A DNA stretch of 14,150 nucleotides from Nitrososphaerales archaeon TH5896 (GCA_014523625.1 JAATVP010000229.1:1-14150); one strand, 5' to 3'; counted from the first letter of the stretch, positions 1 to 6,830 are shown. Notes: generated by a model not told the origin, from the letters alone. A program made the numbers and translations.

Positions 1-1464
1 ATTTGTCTGGAGATCGATTGGCAAGGAAAAATTTGAGTGAATTGCAGCTCCTACAAATTCCAACTTATCGAGCACATTATTAGGAATATCAAGTGAGCCA
101 TCTTTTTGGATATTTACCTCTGCACCAGAAAGTATGCGAAAACCCGCGTGTTTATTTTTGTCGTTGATTTCAGCAATTTTGTTGGACTGATCTATTAATT
201 CTTGCGCATCAAGCCCATTGGCTAGCCTAAGACTCGTTGTATGATCTGTTATTGCAATGTAATTCAAACCAAACTGAACCCTTGCATTTTGAGCCATCTC
301 CTCTATGGAGAAGGCTCCATCAGTATAATTACTGTGGACTTGGAGATCACCTTGCAAATCGTTGTAATCAATTAATTGAGGTAGCTTTACTCTTTTCTTA
401 TTACTTCTTTTGCCGTGCCGATTGCTTTCTTTTTCAAATGATAACTCTATTTCTCCTCTGTTTTCCCGAATTTCAGGAGGTATCCATTCCATGCCTAATA
501 CGCGATAAACTTCCTCTTCCGTTTGGCCTCCTACTTTTTGATTTTTATCATCAAATACACCCCATTCATTTAACTTAAGACCACGTGAAAGGGCTACTTT
601 CCGTACCGCAACCCCGTGTTCTTTGCTCCCTGTGAAATACTGAAGTGCCGCACCGAAGCTATCTTCAGGGACAACTAATAGATCTGCTTGTATGCCATTT
701 CGGAGTCTAACGAATGCTTTGGCTGACCCTTTGCCTATAATGTCTCTGACCTCAGGCATGTTAGTAAAATAATCAATTATCTTGGCATTGGCATTCTCTC
801 GGTGATCCTCTACTACTGAAACTAAAAAATCGACATCCCCAACCGTCTCCTTCATCCTTCTAAAGGAACCCGCTGCTGTGGCATTTCTAACTCCCTTGAT
901 ACTTTCAAGGCGATGCTCAATATCTTTGACAAGAGGATAGATATCACCTATAAGTCTTCGTTCCTTGCCTTTTTTAAAGAATTGAATTCTTTTGAGGATT
1001 ATCTCTTCCCTCTTCTGAGAAAAACCAGGAATTTTTCTAATCTTGCCGTTAGCTGCGGCCTTTTCTAGTTCAGAGATATTTCGAATTTTTAGCATGTTGT
1101 ATAAGGTCATGATAGTTTTAGGACCTATTCCCTCAAGATCCATGAATTCGCTAACATCTATTGGAATATTCTTCTTCAGATCTTCGTAGTAGCCCAACCT
1201 ACCTGTAGTAATGTATTCCTCCAATTTTAAGGCGATAGCTTTTCCAATTGAAGGTAATTTCAAAAGTCCGCTTATCTGTTCTCTGTTGTAAATTTCATCA
1301 ATCTCAGGGTATAGATTTTCTATCATGTCTGCGGCCCTTTTATAAGACCTGATTTTAAAAATTAAGCCTAGCTTTGTTCTCTCGTCTTTCTCGCCTTTCT
1401 GGTCGACCCCCATTTCCAATTTATATGCTATTTCTCTGAAAATTTTCCCTATTTCTAAATTCAT
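1..1464 (-). CDS. polX: DNA polymerase X family protein with PHP domain (C-terminus beyond window)
   Basis: Gap-filling repair polymerase of family X with a C-terminal PHP phosphoesterase domain, acting in base excision or end repair. The 488 visible codons are uninterrupted. In order: an N-terminal helix-hairpin-helix region (LPSIGKAIA 70-78, LEGIGPKT 110-117, IPGF near 145); the nucleotidyltransferase signature GS at 199-200 and GDVDFLV at 209-215 giving metal ligands D210 and D212, with D261 in QADLLVV as the likely third; then a PHP domain with DLQVHSNYTDG (H377), ITDHT (D407, H408), GAEV (E449) and AIHS (H476). DLQ instead of DLH at the first PHP motif also occurs in Thermus PolX. Family members run to about 570 residues, so roughly the last 80 are missing. 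The ATG at 1464 has a TATA-like box about 33 nt upstream and overlaps the TGA of an upstream frame by 4 nt (ATGA). Polymerase class is certain; nuclease activity is inferred. Confidence 0.95.
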   Translation of the reverse strand, partial: MNLEIGKIFREIAYKLEMGVDQKGEKDERTKLGLIFKIRSYKRAADMIENLYPEIDEIYNREQISGLLKLPSIGKAIALKLEEYITTGRLGYYEDLKKNIPIDVSEFMDLEGIGPKTIMTLYNMLKIRNISELEKAAANGKIRKIPGFSQKREEIILKRIQFFKKGKERRLIGDIYPLVKDIEHRLESIKGVRNATAAGSFRRMKETVGDVDFLVSVVEDHRENANAKIIDYFTNMPEVRDIIGKGSAKAFVRLRNGIQADLLVVPEDSFGAALQYFTGSKEHGVAVRKVALSRGLKLNEWGVFDDKNQKVGGQTEEEVYRVLGMEWIPPEIRENRGEIELSFEKESNRHGKRSNKKRVKLPQLIDYNDLQGDLQVHSNYTDGAFSIEEMAQNARVQFGLNYIAITDHTTSLRLANGLDAQELIDQSNKIAEINDKNKHAGFRILSGAEVNIQKDGSLDIPNNVLDKLEFVGAAIHSNFSLPIDLQTN

Positions 1465-1675
1465 ACGTCCTGATGAAGTAGAATTAGTATGGCAATATAA
1501 GATGATTGTGACTGGGCTAAATGAGATCTCATATGCATGATTGTTAAATTACCATTGACTAGTCTACTATAAGTTACTTGGCACTCGACAATACGCAATT
1601 CTTGTTCCAAGAAATTCTTTGCTTCTCCATTCCAGCTTAACCGCGCTCAAATGACCCCCCATGAATCTTCTTCAT
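1461..1675 (-). pseudogene. Possible frameshifted small gene between the 107-aa gene and polX
   Basis: An ATG lies 1 nt after the stop of the 107-residue gene (TAG-T-ATG) and begins MKKIHGG, but this frame soon stops. Another frame carries GHLSAVKL (1630s to 1660s), and a third is open from about 1645 to a TGA at 1461-1463 that overlaps the polX ATG as ATGA. The third frame includes NFLEQELRIVECQVTYSRLV and ends SYIAILILLHQDV. Removing one base from the G6 run near 1660 and one near 1640 would join the three into about 70 codons, consistent with the 215-nt length (3n+2). The tight spacing on both sides suggests a former operon partner. The family is not recognised. Alternatively, only the third frame is real, starting at TTG 1610 (49 aa), or none of it is coding. 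Confidence 0.3.
1494..1500 (-). promoter_or_regulatory. TATA-like box for polX
   Basis: TTATATT on the minus strand, centred about 33 nt before the polX ATG. This allows a leader of only a few nucleotides. It lies inside the possible small upstream gene, so polX may have its own promoter even if it is also read from upstream. Confidence 0.5.
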
Positions 1676-1676
1676 A

Positions 1677-2000
1677 CTATCGATTGCCTAAGCTCCTTGT
1701 GACAGTTTTGACTGCAACTGTAGTATCGTGAATGGCATAAGAGAGCTCGTCTATGACGCCGATTAGTTCTTCATGGAAACCGTGCTTGCGGAATATTCGC
1801 AACAATTCAGCACAAGAAATGTTTCTTAATTCCTTGACAGTCGCCTCGATGTCATTCACGCCTATGTTCTCATCAGAGTTATCATTTTTACTGACAATTT
1901 TTTCCACATCATTAAAGTTGCAATAGTCGGTCGGCTCCCTTTTTTTCTCCATTCCAGAAGTTCGTTTGATATTATTTTCATTACGGGTAGGAAGCGCCAT
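1677..2000 (-). CDS. Hypothetical protein, 107 aa
   Basis: Not recognised. The first half (to about residue 45) is polar and charged, probably disordered (MALPTRNENN at the N-terminus). The second half looks like a small helical domain: NDIEATVKELRNISCAELL, then FRKHGFHEELIGVIDELS, ending in TVTRSLGNR. There are two cysteines (27 and 64), no signal peptide and no membrane segment. The ATG at 2000 is supported by the box ATTAAATACT at 2023-2032, which places the transcription start at or next to the ATG. A second in-frame ATG at residue 17 would leave out the basic N-terminus but fits the promoter less well. The gene lies upstream of polX on the same strand and could be co-transcribed with it. 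Confidence 0.75.
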   Translation of the reverse strand: MALPTRNENNIKRTSGMEKKREPTDYCNFNDVEKIVSKNDNSDENIGVNDIEATVKELRNISCAELLRIFRKHGFHEELIGVIDELSYAIHDTTVAVKTVTRSLGNR

Positions 2001-2022
2001 TTGCTAATGATATTGTCAGAAT

Positions 2023-2032
2023 AGTATTTAAT
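2023..2032 (-). promoter_or_regulatory. TATA-like box for the 107-aa gene
   Basis: ATTAAATACT on the minus strand, centred about 27 nt before the ATG at 2000: the standard archaeal spacing for a leaderless transcript. Confidence 0.65.
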
Positions 2033-2121
2033 CGATCCATCGAATGTAATTTTTCATTCAGCAAGAGCATAGTGGTTGGCTTACGGTGAGATTGGTAGCC
2101 CTAATTCTCTCGACTTTTGTA

Positions 2122-2292
2122 TTACATCGTATCTTTTGAAACAGGCGTGTCGTCCAAATAAATGGGCGCATTTTGATGATTTTTACATTGGCAACCCTCA
2201 CCACTTGGGGATTCTAGTTTGCCAGAACAGATGTCATGATTACCGGTCCTACACTCATTCGACAGAGAACGAAAATTAATTTCTTCTACAAT
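2122..2292 (-). CDS. Small Cys/His-rich (putative zinc-binding) protein with non-standard start
   Basis: A 56-codon frame containing ECRTGNHDICSGK and, after a short linker, EGCQCKNH. This gives C14, H19, C22, C34, C36 and H39, a C-x2-G-x-H-x2-C-x-G ... C-x-C-x2-H arrangement like small Cys/His proteins I recall from archaea and actinobacteria, probably one zinc site. The tail (NAPIYLDDTPVSKDTM) is polar. The frame has no ATG, GTG or TTG before residue 46. The codon at 2292 is ATT, 23-27 nt after the TATA-like box TTAAATATA (2311-2319), where a leaderless mRNA would begin. CTG at 2265, just before SNEC, is another possible start. A lost start codon or an upstream indel cannot be excluded. The opposite-strand TTG frame at 2076-2279 is judged a shadow. 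Confidence 0.6.
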   Translation of the reverse strand: MVEEINFRSLSNECRTGNHDICSGKLESPSGEGCQCKNHQNAPIYLDDTPVSKDTM

Positions 2293-2310
2293 CCTCGGTA
2301 TTGATTAACA

Positions 2311-2319
2311 TATATTTAA
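2311..2319 (-). promoter_or_regulatory. TATA-like box for the small Cys/His gene
   Basis: TTAAATATA on the minus strand, centred about 23 nt before the ATT at 2292. It predicts transcription starting around 2288-2292, within the frame of the Cys/His protein. Confidence 0.5.
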
Positions 2320-2649
2320 GCAGAACTCACTGTGAAAGTGACTTGATAATTTTGGGCAACTACTTCCTGTTAAGTTGTTGCAACGCTTTGGAGGGTTGAT
2401 TCAAATGGCGCTTAAGACAGTCAATTATGAAGTATACAGTAGACTTTTTTGGGTATTTCAGTTAGTTTCAAACGCCCATGTTAGTTAACTAACTTTGAAT
2501 CGGAGAGGATATTCATAAAATATGTTTAGCGAATCTTATTAGCATATATGGCCGAGAAATCGAGCATATATCTTTCTAACCTTAGATATCAGTAGAATAT
2601 TTTCGACATTAATGGTCAATGGTCTCATTTTCTTTGAAATTTAGAATGC
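2320..2649. other. Intergenic region without a convincing gene
   Basis: About 330 nt between the minus-strand Cys/His gene and the plus-strand 217-aa gene, which diverge. It contains a 27-codon plus-strand frame at 2405-2488 (MALKTVNYEVY at its start) preceded by GGAGGG about 9 nt upstream, too short to call; a 14-bp palindrome (2480-2493); and two copies of AGCATATAT at 2541-2549 and 2563-2571, 22 bp apart. No RNA gene was recognised. Confidence 0.4.
2480..2493. repeat. 14-bp perfect palindrome
   Basis: GTTAGTTAACTAAC is identical to its reverse complement. It lies about 190 nt before the 217-aa gene and overlaps the stop of the 27-codon frame. It could be a dimeric regulator's operator, but it is far from either promoter and could be chance. 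Confidence 0.5.
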
Positions 2650-2657
2650 TTATTAAG
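2650..2657 (+). promoter_or_regulatory. TATA-like box for the 217-aa gene
   Basis: TTATTAAG, centred about 30 nt before the ATG at 2683, compatible with a leaderless or nearly leaderless transcript. Confidence 0.5.
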
Positions 2658-2682
2658 TTTATTGAGCAAACGATGATTATAT

Positions 2683-3336
2683 ATGGAAAGTTGTCCTGAC
2701 CTTCGTAAGGCATTTAATAACTTTGATTATCTCTCAGATTCAAAGGCATGCTTCAATGATACTCTGGAGCATAATAATGCATTTTTAGATAATGAAATGG
2801 AATCTATTGATGATTCTTTTGCTATTGTTATCAGTGCAAGAGATAAGCATAGATTATTTAAAGACTCTACCTCTAACAAAGTCTCGTTAAATACCAAGAT
2901 TGATCAGATTATTAAGGATCATTTGGATTGGCACGCCTATGCGCCCGATGCGAAGATGGTTTATATGCCAAAGCCTTGGATATCCAAAATTGTAAACCAG
3001 CTTACGGAACAACAAATATCAGAAATAGCGAGAGACGTTTCAAAAGAATTCAAAGACACATGTCTTATGCTGCGTGGCGAATTCACTATCCTTTCCTTCC
3101 TGGATGTCATTGTTACCTGGTTAAGGATTAACGAGACCCCCAATAGACAAGTCCAGAATCTAGACGATTTCCAACTACTACTTAAGCATGACATGGGATA
3201 CAACTTTTCACTCCTCTTGAAGGAAGTATTCAGATGCATTATCGAGGATTTCTTTCACATAGAGATGGAATCAACTACTACAGAAAACATGTTAGCACTA
3301 AGAGTATATGGTTCACAAAACCCACACTTGTGTTAG
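2683..3336 (+). CDS. Hypothetical protein, 217 aa, possible ribbon-helix-helix-like N-terminal segment
   Basis: Resembles, from memory, a group of uncharacterised Nitrososphaeria proteins; no function is known to me. Residues 1-45 are polar. Residues 46-86 (FAIVISARDKHRLF, then KVSLNTKIDQIIKDHLDWH) have the strand-helix-helix look of ribbon-helix-helix DNA-binding proteins, where a short beta strand precedes a 'SLNT..DQIIKDHL' helix. Residues 97-150 form a second helical part (PKPWISKIVNQLTEQQISEI, later ILSFLDVIVTWLRIN), and residues 160-192 a third (LKHDMGYNFSLLLKEVFRCI, then IEDFF). There are no signal peptide and no membrane segments. The ATG at 2683 is preceded by a TATA-like box. A role as a regulator is an inference from the N-terminal pattern only. 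Confidence 0.8.
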   Translation: MESCPDLRKAFNNFDYLSDSKACFNDTLEHNNAFLDNEMESIDDSFAIVISARDKHRLFKDSTSNKVSLNTKIDQIIKDHLDWHAYAPDAKMVYMPKPWISKIVNQLTEQQISEIARDVSKEFKDTCLMLRGEFTILSFLDVIVTWLRINETPNRQVQNLDDFQLLLKHDMGYNFSLLLKEVFRCIIEDFFHIEMESTTTENMLALRVYGSQNPHLC

Positions 3337-3710
3337 ATTATATCATATCAACGCTGGCTAATTCTACTGTTTGAATATCTTCTATTAGGTTATACAAGAA
3401 ATAACTCGAATTAAAAGAATTTGAGCATGTAAATATTCACATCAAAGTAAGGAAAATAGTGGATACCTAGTCCTGTCTCTGGCGCGACCGGATATAATTC
3501 CAGCTACTACTGCATAAAGATACGTGCCTCGTCCTTCTTGAGTTTTAGATTTAAATCCATTCTGTTTTCCTTTTTTAATTGTCTTTCATAGTTTTTTACC
3601 TGACTGTACAATCCATCATACTATTCCTCCAGATACATCTGGGATTGGATAACAACTCTACCCGAATCACACTCGCATACCTTTGCAGATTGTATCATTT
3701 AGGTAATGAG
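3337..3710. other. Intergenic region, at most degraded coding remnants
   Basis: On the minus strand (3442-3560) one frame begins MDLNLKLKKDEARIF and a second, offset frame continues AVVAGIISGRARDRTRYPLF to a TGA at 3442. The 119-nt length is 3n+2, so one missing base would join them, but the evidence is too weak to call a gene. On the plus strand TTTAAA at 3550-3555 lies 24-29 nt before a TTG at 3579 that is in frame with the small charged protein and would give it a hydrophobic N-terminus. Confidence 0.3.
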
Positions 3711-3971
3711 ATGCCAACAATGAGAAAGAGAAAAATACAGGTTAACGAACAAATAGTCAACCAGCAAGATGTGTTATTATTTTTGGCCAGGGAAGTAAAG
3801 CGGGGAAAAAGGAAGTATCTCAAGGAAGCACCACAAAGTAGTGGTGATGACGGCAAGGAGGAAAAGGAAGAAGAAGTAATTAAGGAATTAGAAAACCAAG
3901 GAGATTTAAAGAAAGACGTTCCTGTTGGAGGAGAGGAATTTGAAAACGAAGAACCTAGACAGGGAGACTAG
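3711..3971 (+). CDS. Small charged hypothetical protein, 86 aa
   Basis: Not recognised. From the ATG at 3711 the protein starts MPTMRKRKIQVNEQIVNQQD, has a short helical segment (VLLFLAREVKRGKRKYL), then a long acidic Lys/Glu-rich tail (EEKEEEVIKELENQ, ending EEPRQGD) that is probably disordered. It has no cysteine and no membrane segment in this form. A TTG at 3579, in frame, would add 44 hydrophobic residues (MSFIVFYLTVQSIILFLQ); a TTTAAA box 24-29 nt before it keeps that option open. I prefer the ATG because composition changes sharply there, but the promoter evidence does not settle it. A T6 run at 3994-3999 may end the transcript. Confidence 0.55.
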   Translation: MPTMRKRKIQVNEQIVNQQDVLLFLAREVKRGKRKYLKEAPQSSGDDGKEEKEEEVIKELENQGDLKKDVPVGGEEFENEEPRQGD

Positions 3972-3993
3972 ACTAATGTATTAGATCTCTTAC

Positions 3994-3999
3994 TTTTTT
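3994..3999 (+). terminator. Oligo-T terminator candidate
   Basis: TTTTTT 22 nt after the stop of the 86-aa gene, preceded by no strong hairpin. Archaeal RNA polymerase commonly terminates at such T runs. Confidence 0.4.
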
Positions 4000-4122
4000 G
4001 GGGTTACGACCAAAGGCTTATCCTATAGTGCATGCTTGGATGAAGGAACAAATAGTAATAATTTTTTGCCGGTATACGGTTTCGGTTTGCTGACAAAAAG
4101 ATGCCATCCGATCGTGTTAGAT

Positions 4123-4131
4123 TAAATTATA
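4123..4131 (+). promoter_or_regulatory. TATA-like box for nre
   Basis: TTAAATTAT, centred about 30 nt before the GTG at 4157. It supports the GTG as a near-leaderless start. An in-frame TAG at 4145-4147 rules out any longer N-terminus. Confidence 0.6.
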
Positions 4132-4156
4132 CGTAAAGCTGAATTAGGGACAAAGC

Positions 4157-5341
4157 GTGCCTACGGCCAAGGAAATTAGAAAGAAGTTAGAAGATAACTG
4201 GATTGAATTTCTTAAAGAAAATTCAACCAAGTTAGCTTCAAAAACACTTTCTGGCTCCACCCCTCCTTCAGTTTTCATAGGGAGGTACGGATACCCCGAT
4301 GTGAAAGTAGGTCCAATGATCCCGCCATTTCATGGCGATACGACTGTACTTGACAAACCAGAGATGTGGCTTGGCAAAAACCTTGAAGATATAGTTAATT
4401 ACCGCTTATCGCTTGTAAGAGGAGTATCAGACATTAGTGTCTATGCGACATCAGGACGGTATATCGAATCATTGCAGGAATTGGCTATGGCATCAAAATC
4501 TGCTGAAAGTGAGGCAATTTTTGAAAAAAGACCAATTGCAGACATAGAACAGGAGAAGGAATTGGGTGAATCTGCTCCATTTGGTCCAATCGCTCCGCTA
4601 AAGAGTTTCAAGACTGCTTCACTTTCGGTAGATAAACGGTTAGAAAACGCCTATTATGATAAGGATTTGCACGCAGCCGAAGCCGTTGTAGATCTTTACC
4701 AAGAAGGGGTGGAAGTAAGCAGAATTCATCGTGTTCTCAGTGTAGGAATGCTGGGCTTGAAAAAGAAAAGAAGGCTAGTCCCCACCCGATGGAGCATCAC
4801 AGCAGCAGATGATATCATTTCTGTCAGTTTGGTTAAAAGTTTAGTATTCTATCCTCAGATAGATCACTTTGAGGTTTACAAATATTCACATTTAGGTAAT
4901 CACTATTCTGTTATATTAATACCTGATGACATTTGGAGCTTCGAGATGAAAGAGGTGTGGTTTGATAACAATGGAAACATAGGAATGGGCATGGATTTTG
5001 AGGATGCGAGAGGGTTAGATCATTATCCATCTATAGCGGGTGCATACTTTGCTGCGAGACTGGGGATCGCAGAACACCTATCAAAAAGAAGAAGGAAAGC
5101 AGCAGCATTAGCTTTAAGAGAAATTCATCCAGATTATGTGATGCCGGTAGGAGTATGGCAGATTAGAGAAGGGATCAGAGAAGCCATGAAAATGGAAAAG
5201 AGCGAATTTAAAACTTTTGAGAAAGCGCTAAACTTTGCGTGTGTTAGTTTATCTACGTCTAAAAAAGAGTGGATTAGGGGCAGCAAAATCTTCAAATTCA
5301 ATGAACAGAGGAGAATCACTGATTTCTTTAGCAATAGATGA
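4157..5341 (+). CDS. nreA: Archaeal DNA repair protein of the Nre family (DUF650/DUF651)
   Basis: Nre proteins are archaeal DNA-damage tolerance factors that bind the sliding clamp PCNA. Visible here: the N-terminal family motif TPPSVFIGRYGYPDVKVGPM (residues 35-54), MWLGKNLEDIVNYRLSLVRG (70-89), the central GPIAPLK and VPTRWSITAADD motifs, and a C-terminal PCNA-interacting peptide QRRITDFF (384-391, pattern Q-x-x-I-x-x-F-F) three residues from the end. At 394 residues it is of normal length for the conserved core. Many Nre proteins carry a Cys-rich zinc motif before the core; this one has a single cysteine, in the C-terminal third, and an in-frame stop just upstream excludes a hidden extension. 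The start is GTG. It may be called NreA or NreB in other schemes. It stands alone, 185 nt after the preceding gene. Confidence 0.93.
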   Translation: MPTAKEIRKKLEDNWIEFLKENSTKLASKTLSGSTPPSVFIGRYGYPDVKVGPMIPPFHGDTTVLDKPEMWLGKNLEDIVNYRLSLVRGVSDISVYATSGRYIESLQELAMASKSAESEAIFEKRPIADIEQEKELGESAPFGPIAPLKSFKTASLSVDKRLENAYYDKDLHAAEAVVDLYQEGVEVSRIHRVLSVGMLGLKKKRRLVPTRWSITAADDIISVSLVKSLVFYPQIDHFEVYKYSHLGNHYSVILIPDDIWSFEMKEVWFDNNGNIGMGMDFEDARGLDHYPSIAGAYFAARLGIAEHLSKRRRKAAALALREIHPDYVMPVGVWQIREGIREAMKMEKSEFKTFEKALNFACVSLSTSKKEWIRGSKIFKFNEQRRITDFFSNR

Positions 5342-5440
5342 CAGGAAACAAATAAGCATAAAAGTTATTCATTATTCTATACTATGCATAGATTATTTAA
5401 GCTCTTAACTTTGTACTACAGATTAAAAATTAATTTGAGT

Positions 5441-5542
5441 TTATTTTATTTTATTTTTAACTCTAACTTGATTGCCGTTTTTAACCTCGAAAGCGATACT
5501 CGCACTAACGGCATCATTGCTCCAATCGGACTTGGGTATCAT
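5441..5542 (-). CDS. Possible very small protein, 33 aa
   Basis: A short frame starting MIPKSDWSNDAVSASIAFEV and ending with basic residues (VRVKNKIK). The amino acid mix looks protein-like, and a TATAAAA-type box lies at about 5545-5553, but only about 8 nt before the ATG, which is too close. It may be the remnant of a longer gene or chance. The T-rich plus strand of the same interval (5439-5458) could serve as the terminator of nre. Confidence 0.22.
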   Translation of the reverse strand: MIPKSDWSNDAVSASIAFEVKNGNQVRVKNKIK

Positions 5543-5599
5543 AACATTTTATACACAAATAGATCAATACTATAGTCTCGAATAAATGCTAGGTTGCTC

Positions 5600-5835
5600 T
5601 TAATTTGTTATCACTGTTTCGTTCTCAGGACCCATAGGTGTAAGGGTATTATTCATCGCTCCTGGCGAAGATTGTGCACAGGTTGCATTCTGAAGTACAC
5701 CTAGCCCCTCACCAGAACCTTTTTCTGTGGTGTTTTGAGCATTGATTCTGGAGTAATTCCCGCTGCCCCTATAACAAGGACTGCTATCGCTAGTGCACGT
5801 GTACCTATTCCTAAGAATTTCAAAATTCTAGTCAT
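5600..5835 (-). pseudogene. Frameshifted small exported protein
   Basis: The ATG at 5835 starts MTRILKFLGIGTRALAIAVL, a basic segment and hydrophobic helix like a signal peptide, but this frame stops at 5701-5703 after 44 residues. An overlapping frame continues with INAQNTTEKGSGEGLGVLQN, then NATCAQSSPGAMNNTLTPMG, and ends ETVITN at a TAA (5600-5602). The distance is 236 nt (3n+2), so one missing base explains it. Restoring a base in the GGG run near 5759 would give AAGNYSRINAQNTT and a continuous 78-residue product with a short, Asn/Thr-rich mature part containing sequons (NTT, NAT, NNT, NET) and one cysteine. The promoter (5858-5866) is well placed, so the lesion looks recent, or is an assembly error. 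The family is not recognised. Confidence 0.6.
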
Positions 5836-5857
5836 CAAATATTGGATATTTTGGACA

Positions 5858-5866
5858 CTTTATATA
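5858..5866 (-). promoter_or_regulatory. TATA box for the frameshifted exported protein
   Basis: TATATAAAG on the minus strand, centred about 27 nt before the ATG at 5835: near-ideal archaeal spacing for a leaderless mRNA. Confidence 0.65.
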
Positions 5867-6180
5867 ATACTTTATGATACAACATTCCATAAGGTACAAG
5901 GCAGCATGATCTTCAAAAAATTACGATTTTAGCAGGTTGCGCAATCCTACCGAACTGACTGCTACTTCAGAATAGAATGCAGCTAAAATACTTCATGCCG
6001 AACAAATAAAGAGCTATCATATTATTATTCAGTAATTTGGCCTTGATCAACTACTGATGTAAGGGGTTACTATGTACGAATTGTATTCTTATCTACGTAT
6101 TGATTCGTTAAAATGTATGAAAGTAATCTCCATTTGCTGATTTAATATTCACAATATGACCGAGACTTAGTCAGAATCGA

Positions 6181-6462
6181 TTAGTCTTTCTTGACCCAAT
6201 GATCTCCTTTCTTTTTATATTCCCTTTTTACTGCTGCCCAAGATACTTTGTGCGCTACCTCTTCAGCGCTTTCACTCTTACCGCCTCGTCTTTTTTTAGG
6301 ATCTTGGTATTGCTCGATTGCGTTGTCATGTGCCTTCTTGTATATATGTTGGGCATGTTCTGGCAATGAATCAATTTGTTTTCTTGTCCTTGCAGATAAT
6401 CGTTTTTCTGATCCGCTTGAGCTTTTCTTTACAGCAGTTCTTTTCGTTTGGGATCGAGGCAT
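6181..6462 (-). CDS. chaB: ChaB-like protein, 93 aa
   Basis: A small basic protein of the ChaB type. The domain occupies about residues 30-90: the motif SLPEHAQHIYKKAHDNAIEQ, then a KKRRGGKSESAEEVAHKVSW segment, and a basic C-terminus (AAVKREYKKKGDHWVKKD). The first 25 residues are Ser/Lys/Arg-rich and probably disordered. ChaB was named in E. coli as a putative regulator of the ChaA cation antiporter; that function is not established and no transporter is adjacent here. ATG 6462 (MPRSQ) is preferred because the TATA-like box at 6486-6494 is centred 28 nt upstream; ATG 6468 would add two residues, and the TTG at 6483 almost touches the box and is unlikely. Single-gene unit. Confidence 0.88.
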   Translation of the reverse strand: MPRSQTKRTAVKKSSSGSEKRLSARTRKQIDSLPEHAQHIYKKAHDNAIEQYQDPKKRRGGKSESAEEVAHKVSWAAVKREYKKKGDHWVKKD

Positions 6463-6485
6463 AATCATACAAACTATAGACAATA

Positions 6486-6494
6486 TATTATAAA
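6486..6494 (-). promoter_or_regulatory. TATA-like box for the ChaB-like gene
   Basis: TTTATAATA on the minus strand, centred 28 nt before ATG 6462. It decides between the three possible starts of that gene. Confidence 0.6.
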
Positions 6495-6658
6495 ATAGAA
6501 TCTATGGTACACACTGATAAGAATTATGCAGACCATATAGAGAAATTCGATGCATTGTCAATGATTTTTTCTGCGTGAAATTTCAAATGCATAAGCCATT
6601 TTTGGATACATCCTCATTGCATCACGGAAACTAAAGTAACGGTTGACTAGTACAAAAA

Positions 6659-6684
6659 TGGTAGGGAAGAATCATTCCCTACCA
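6659..6684 (-). terminator. 10-bp hairpin followed by T5
   Basis: Perfect inverted repeat TGGTAGGGAA (6659-6668) and TTCCCTACCA (6675-6684) with a 6-nt loop. On the minus strand it is followed, after CCAT overlap, by TTTTT (6653-6657), like an intrinsic terminator for a transcript from the element above. Confidence 0.55.
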
Positions 6685-6728
6685 CTGGCCTTTCAATGGC
6701 TCTGGGGGGAGCCGGACTGAACTACCAG
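6659..6728 (-). ncRNA. Structured element, possible small RNA with tRNA-3'-end-like sequence
   Basis: Read on the minus strand, this GC-richer island in an AT-rich spacer begins CTGGTAGTTCAGTCCGGC (from 6728), continues TCCCCCCAGAGCCA (to 6697), and ends in a 10-bp hairpin plus T run. GTTCAGTCCGGCTCCCCCC resembles a tRNA T-arm and acceptor 3' strand (consensus G-TTC-R-A-N-Y-C), but A58 is G, one T-stem pair is mismatched, and no 5' half exists in the AT-rich DNA upstream, so it is not a functional tRNA. A second stem, GGCTC/GAGCC (6698-6702 with 6709-6713), is possible. A TATA-like TTATATC (6749-6755) would start transcription near 6725. It is either a small RNA, or a tRNA 3' fragment left by an integrated element. 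Confidence 0.35.
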
Positions 6729-6830
6729 GTAGCAATTATATAATATCAGATATAAGTATTGTATTAAATCAAGACCGGGTTTTGTTCTAGAAAATGATAC
6801 TGCCGGTTATAAACGTGTCAAGATCATCAT

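Noticed and set aside
237..578. 113-codon plus-strand frame inside polX
   Set aside because: It is antisense to the conserved polymerase and PHP motifs and has no independent support.
2076..2279. 67-codon plus-strand frame starting with TTG
   Set aside because: The opposite strand carries the Cys/His signature and a TATA-like box; the plus frame has only chance cysteines and histidines.
3442..3560. Possible further frameshifted small gene (MDLNLKLKKDEARIF joined to AVVAGIISGRARDRTRYPLF)
   Set aside because: The two pieces are short and unrecognised, and joining them needs one added base; the same reading could arise by chance when many spacers are searched.
4018..4107. 29-codon minus-strand frame divergent from nre
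   Set aside because: Short, unrecognised, and its box lies about 20 nt from the ATG, closer than in the other genes.
6697..6728. Functional tRNA on the minus strand
   Set aside because: Only a T-arm/acceptor-like 3' part is present; no anticodon arm or 5' acceptor strand, and the T-stem has a mismatch and two wobble pairs.
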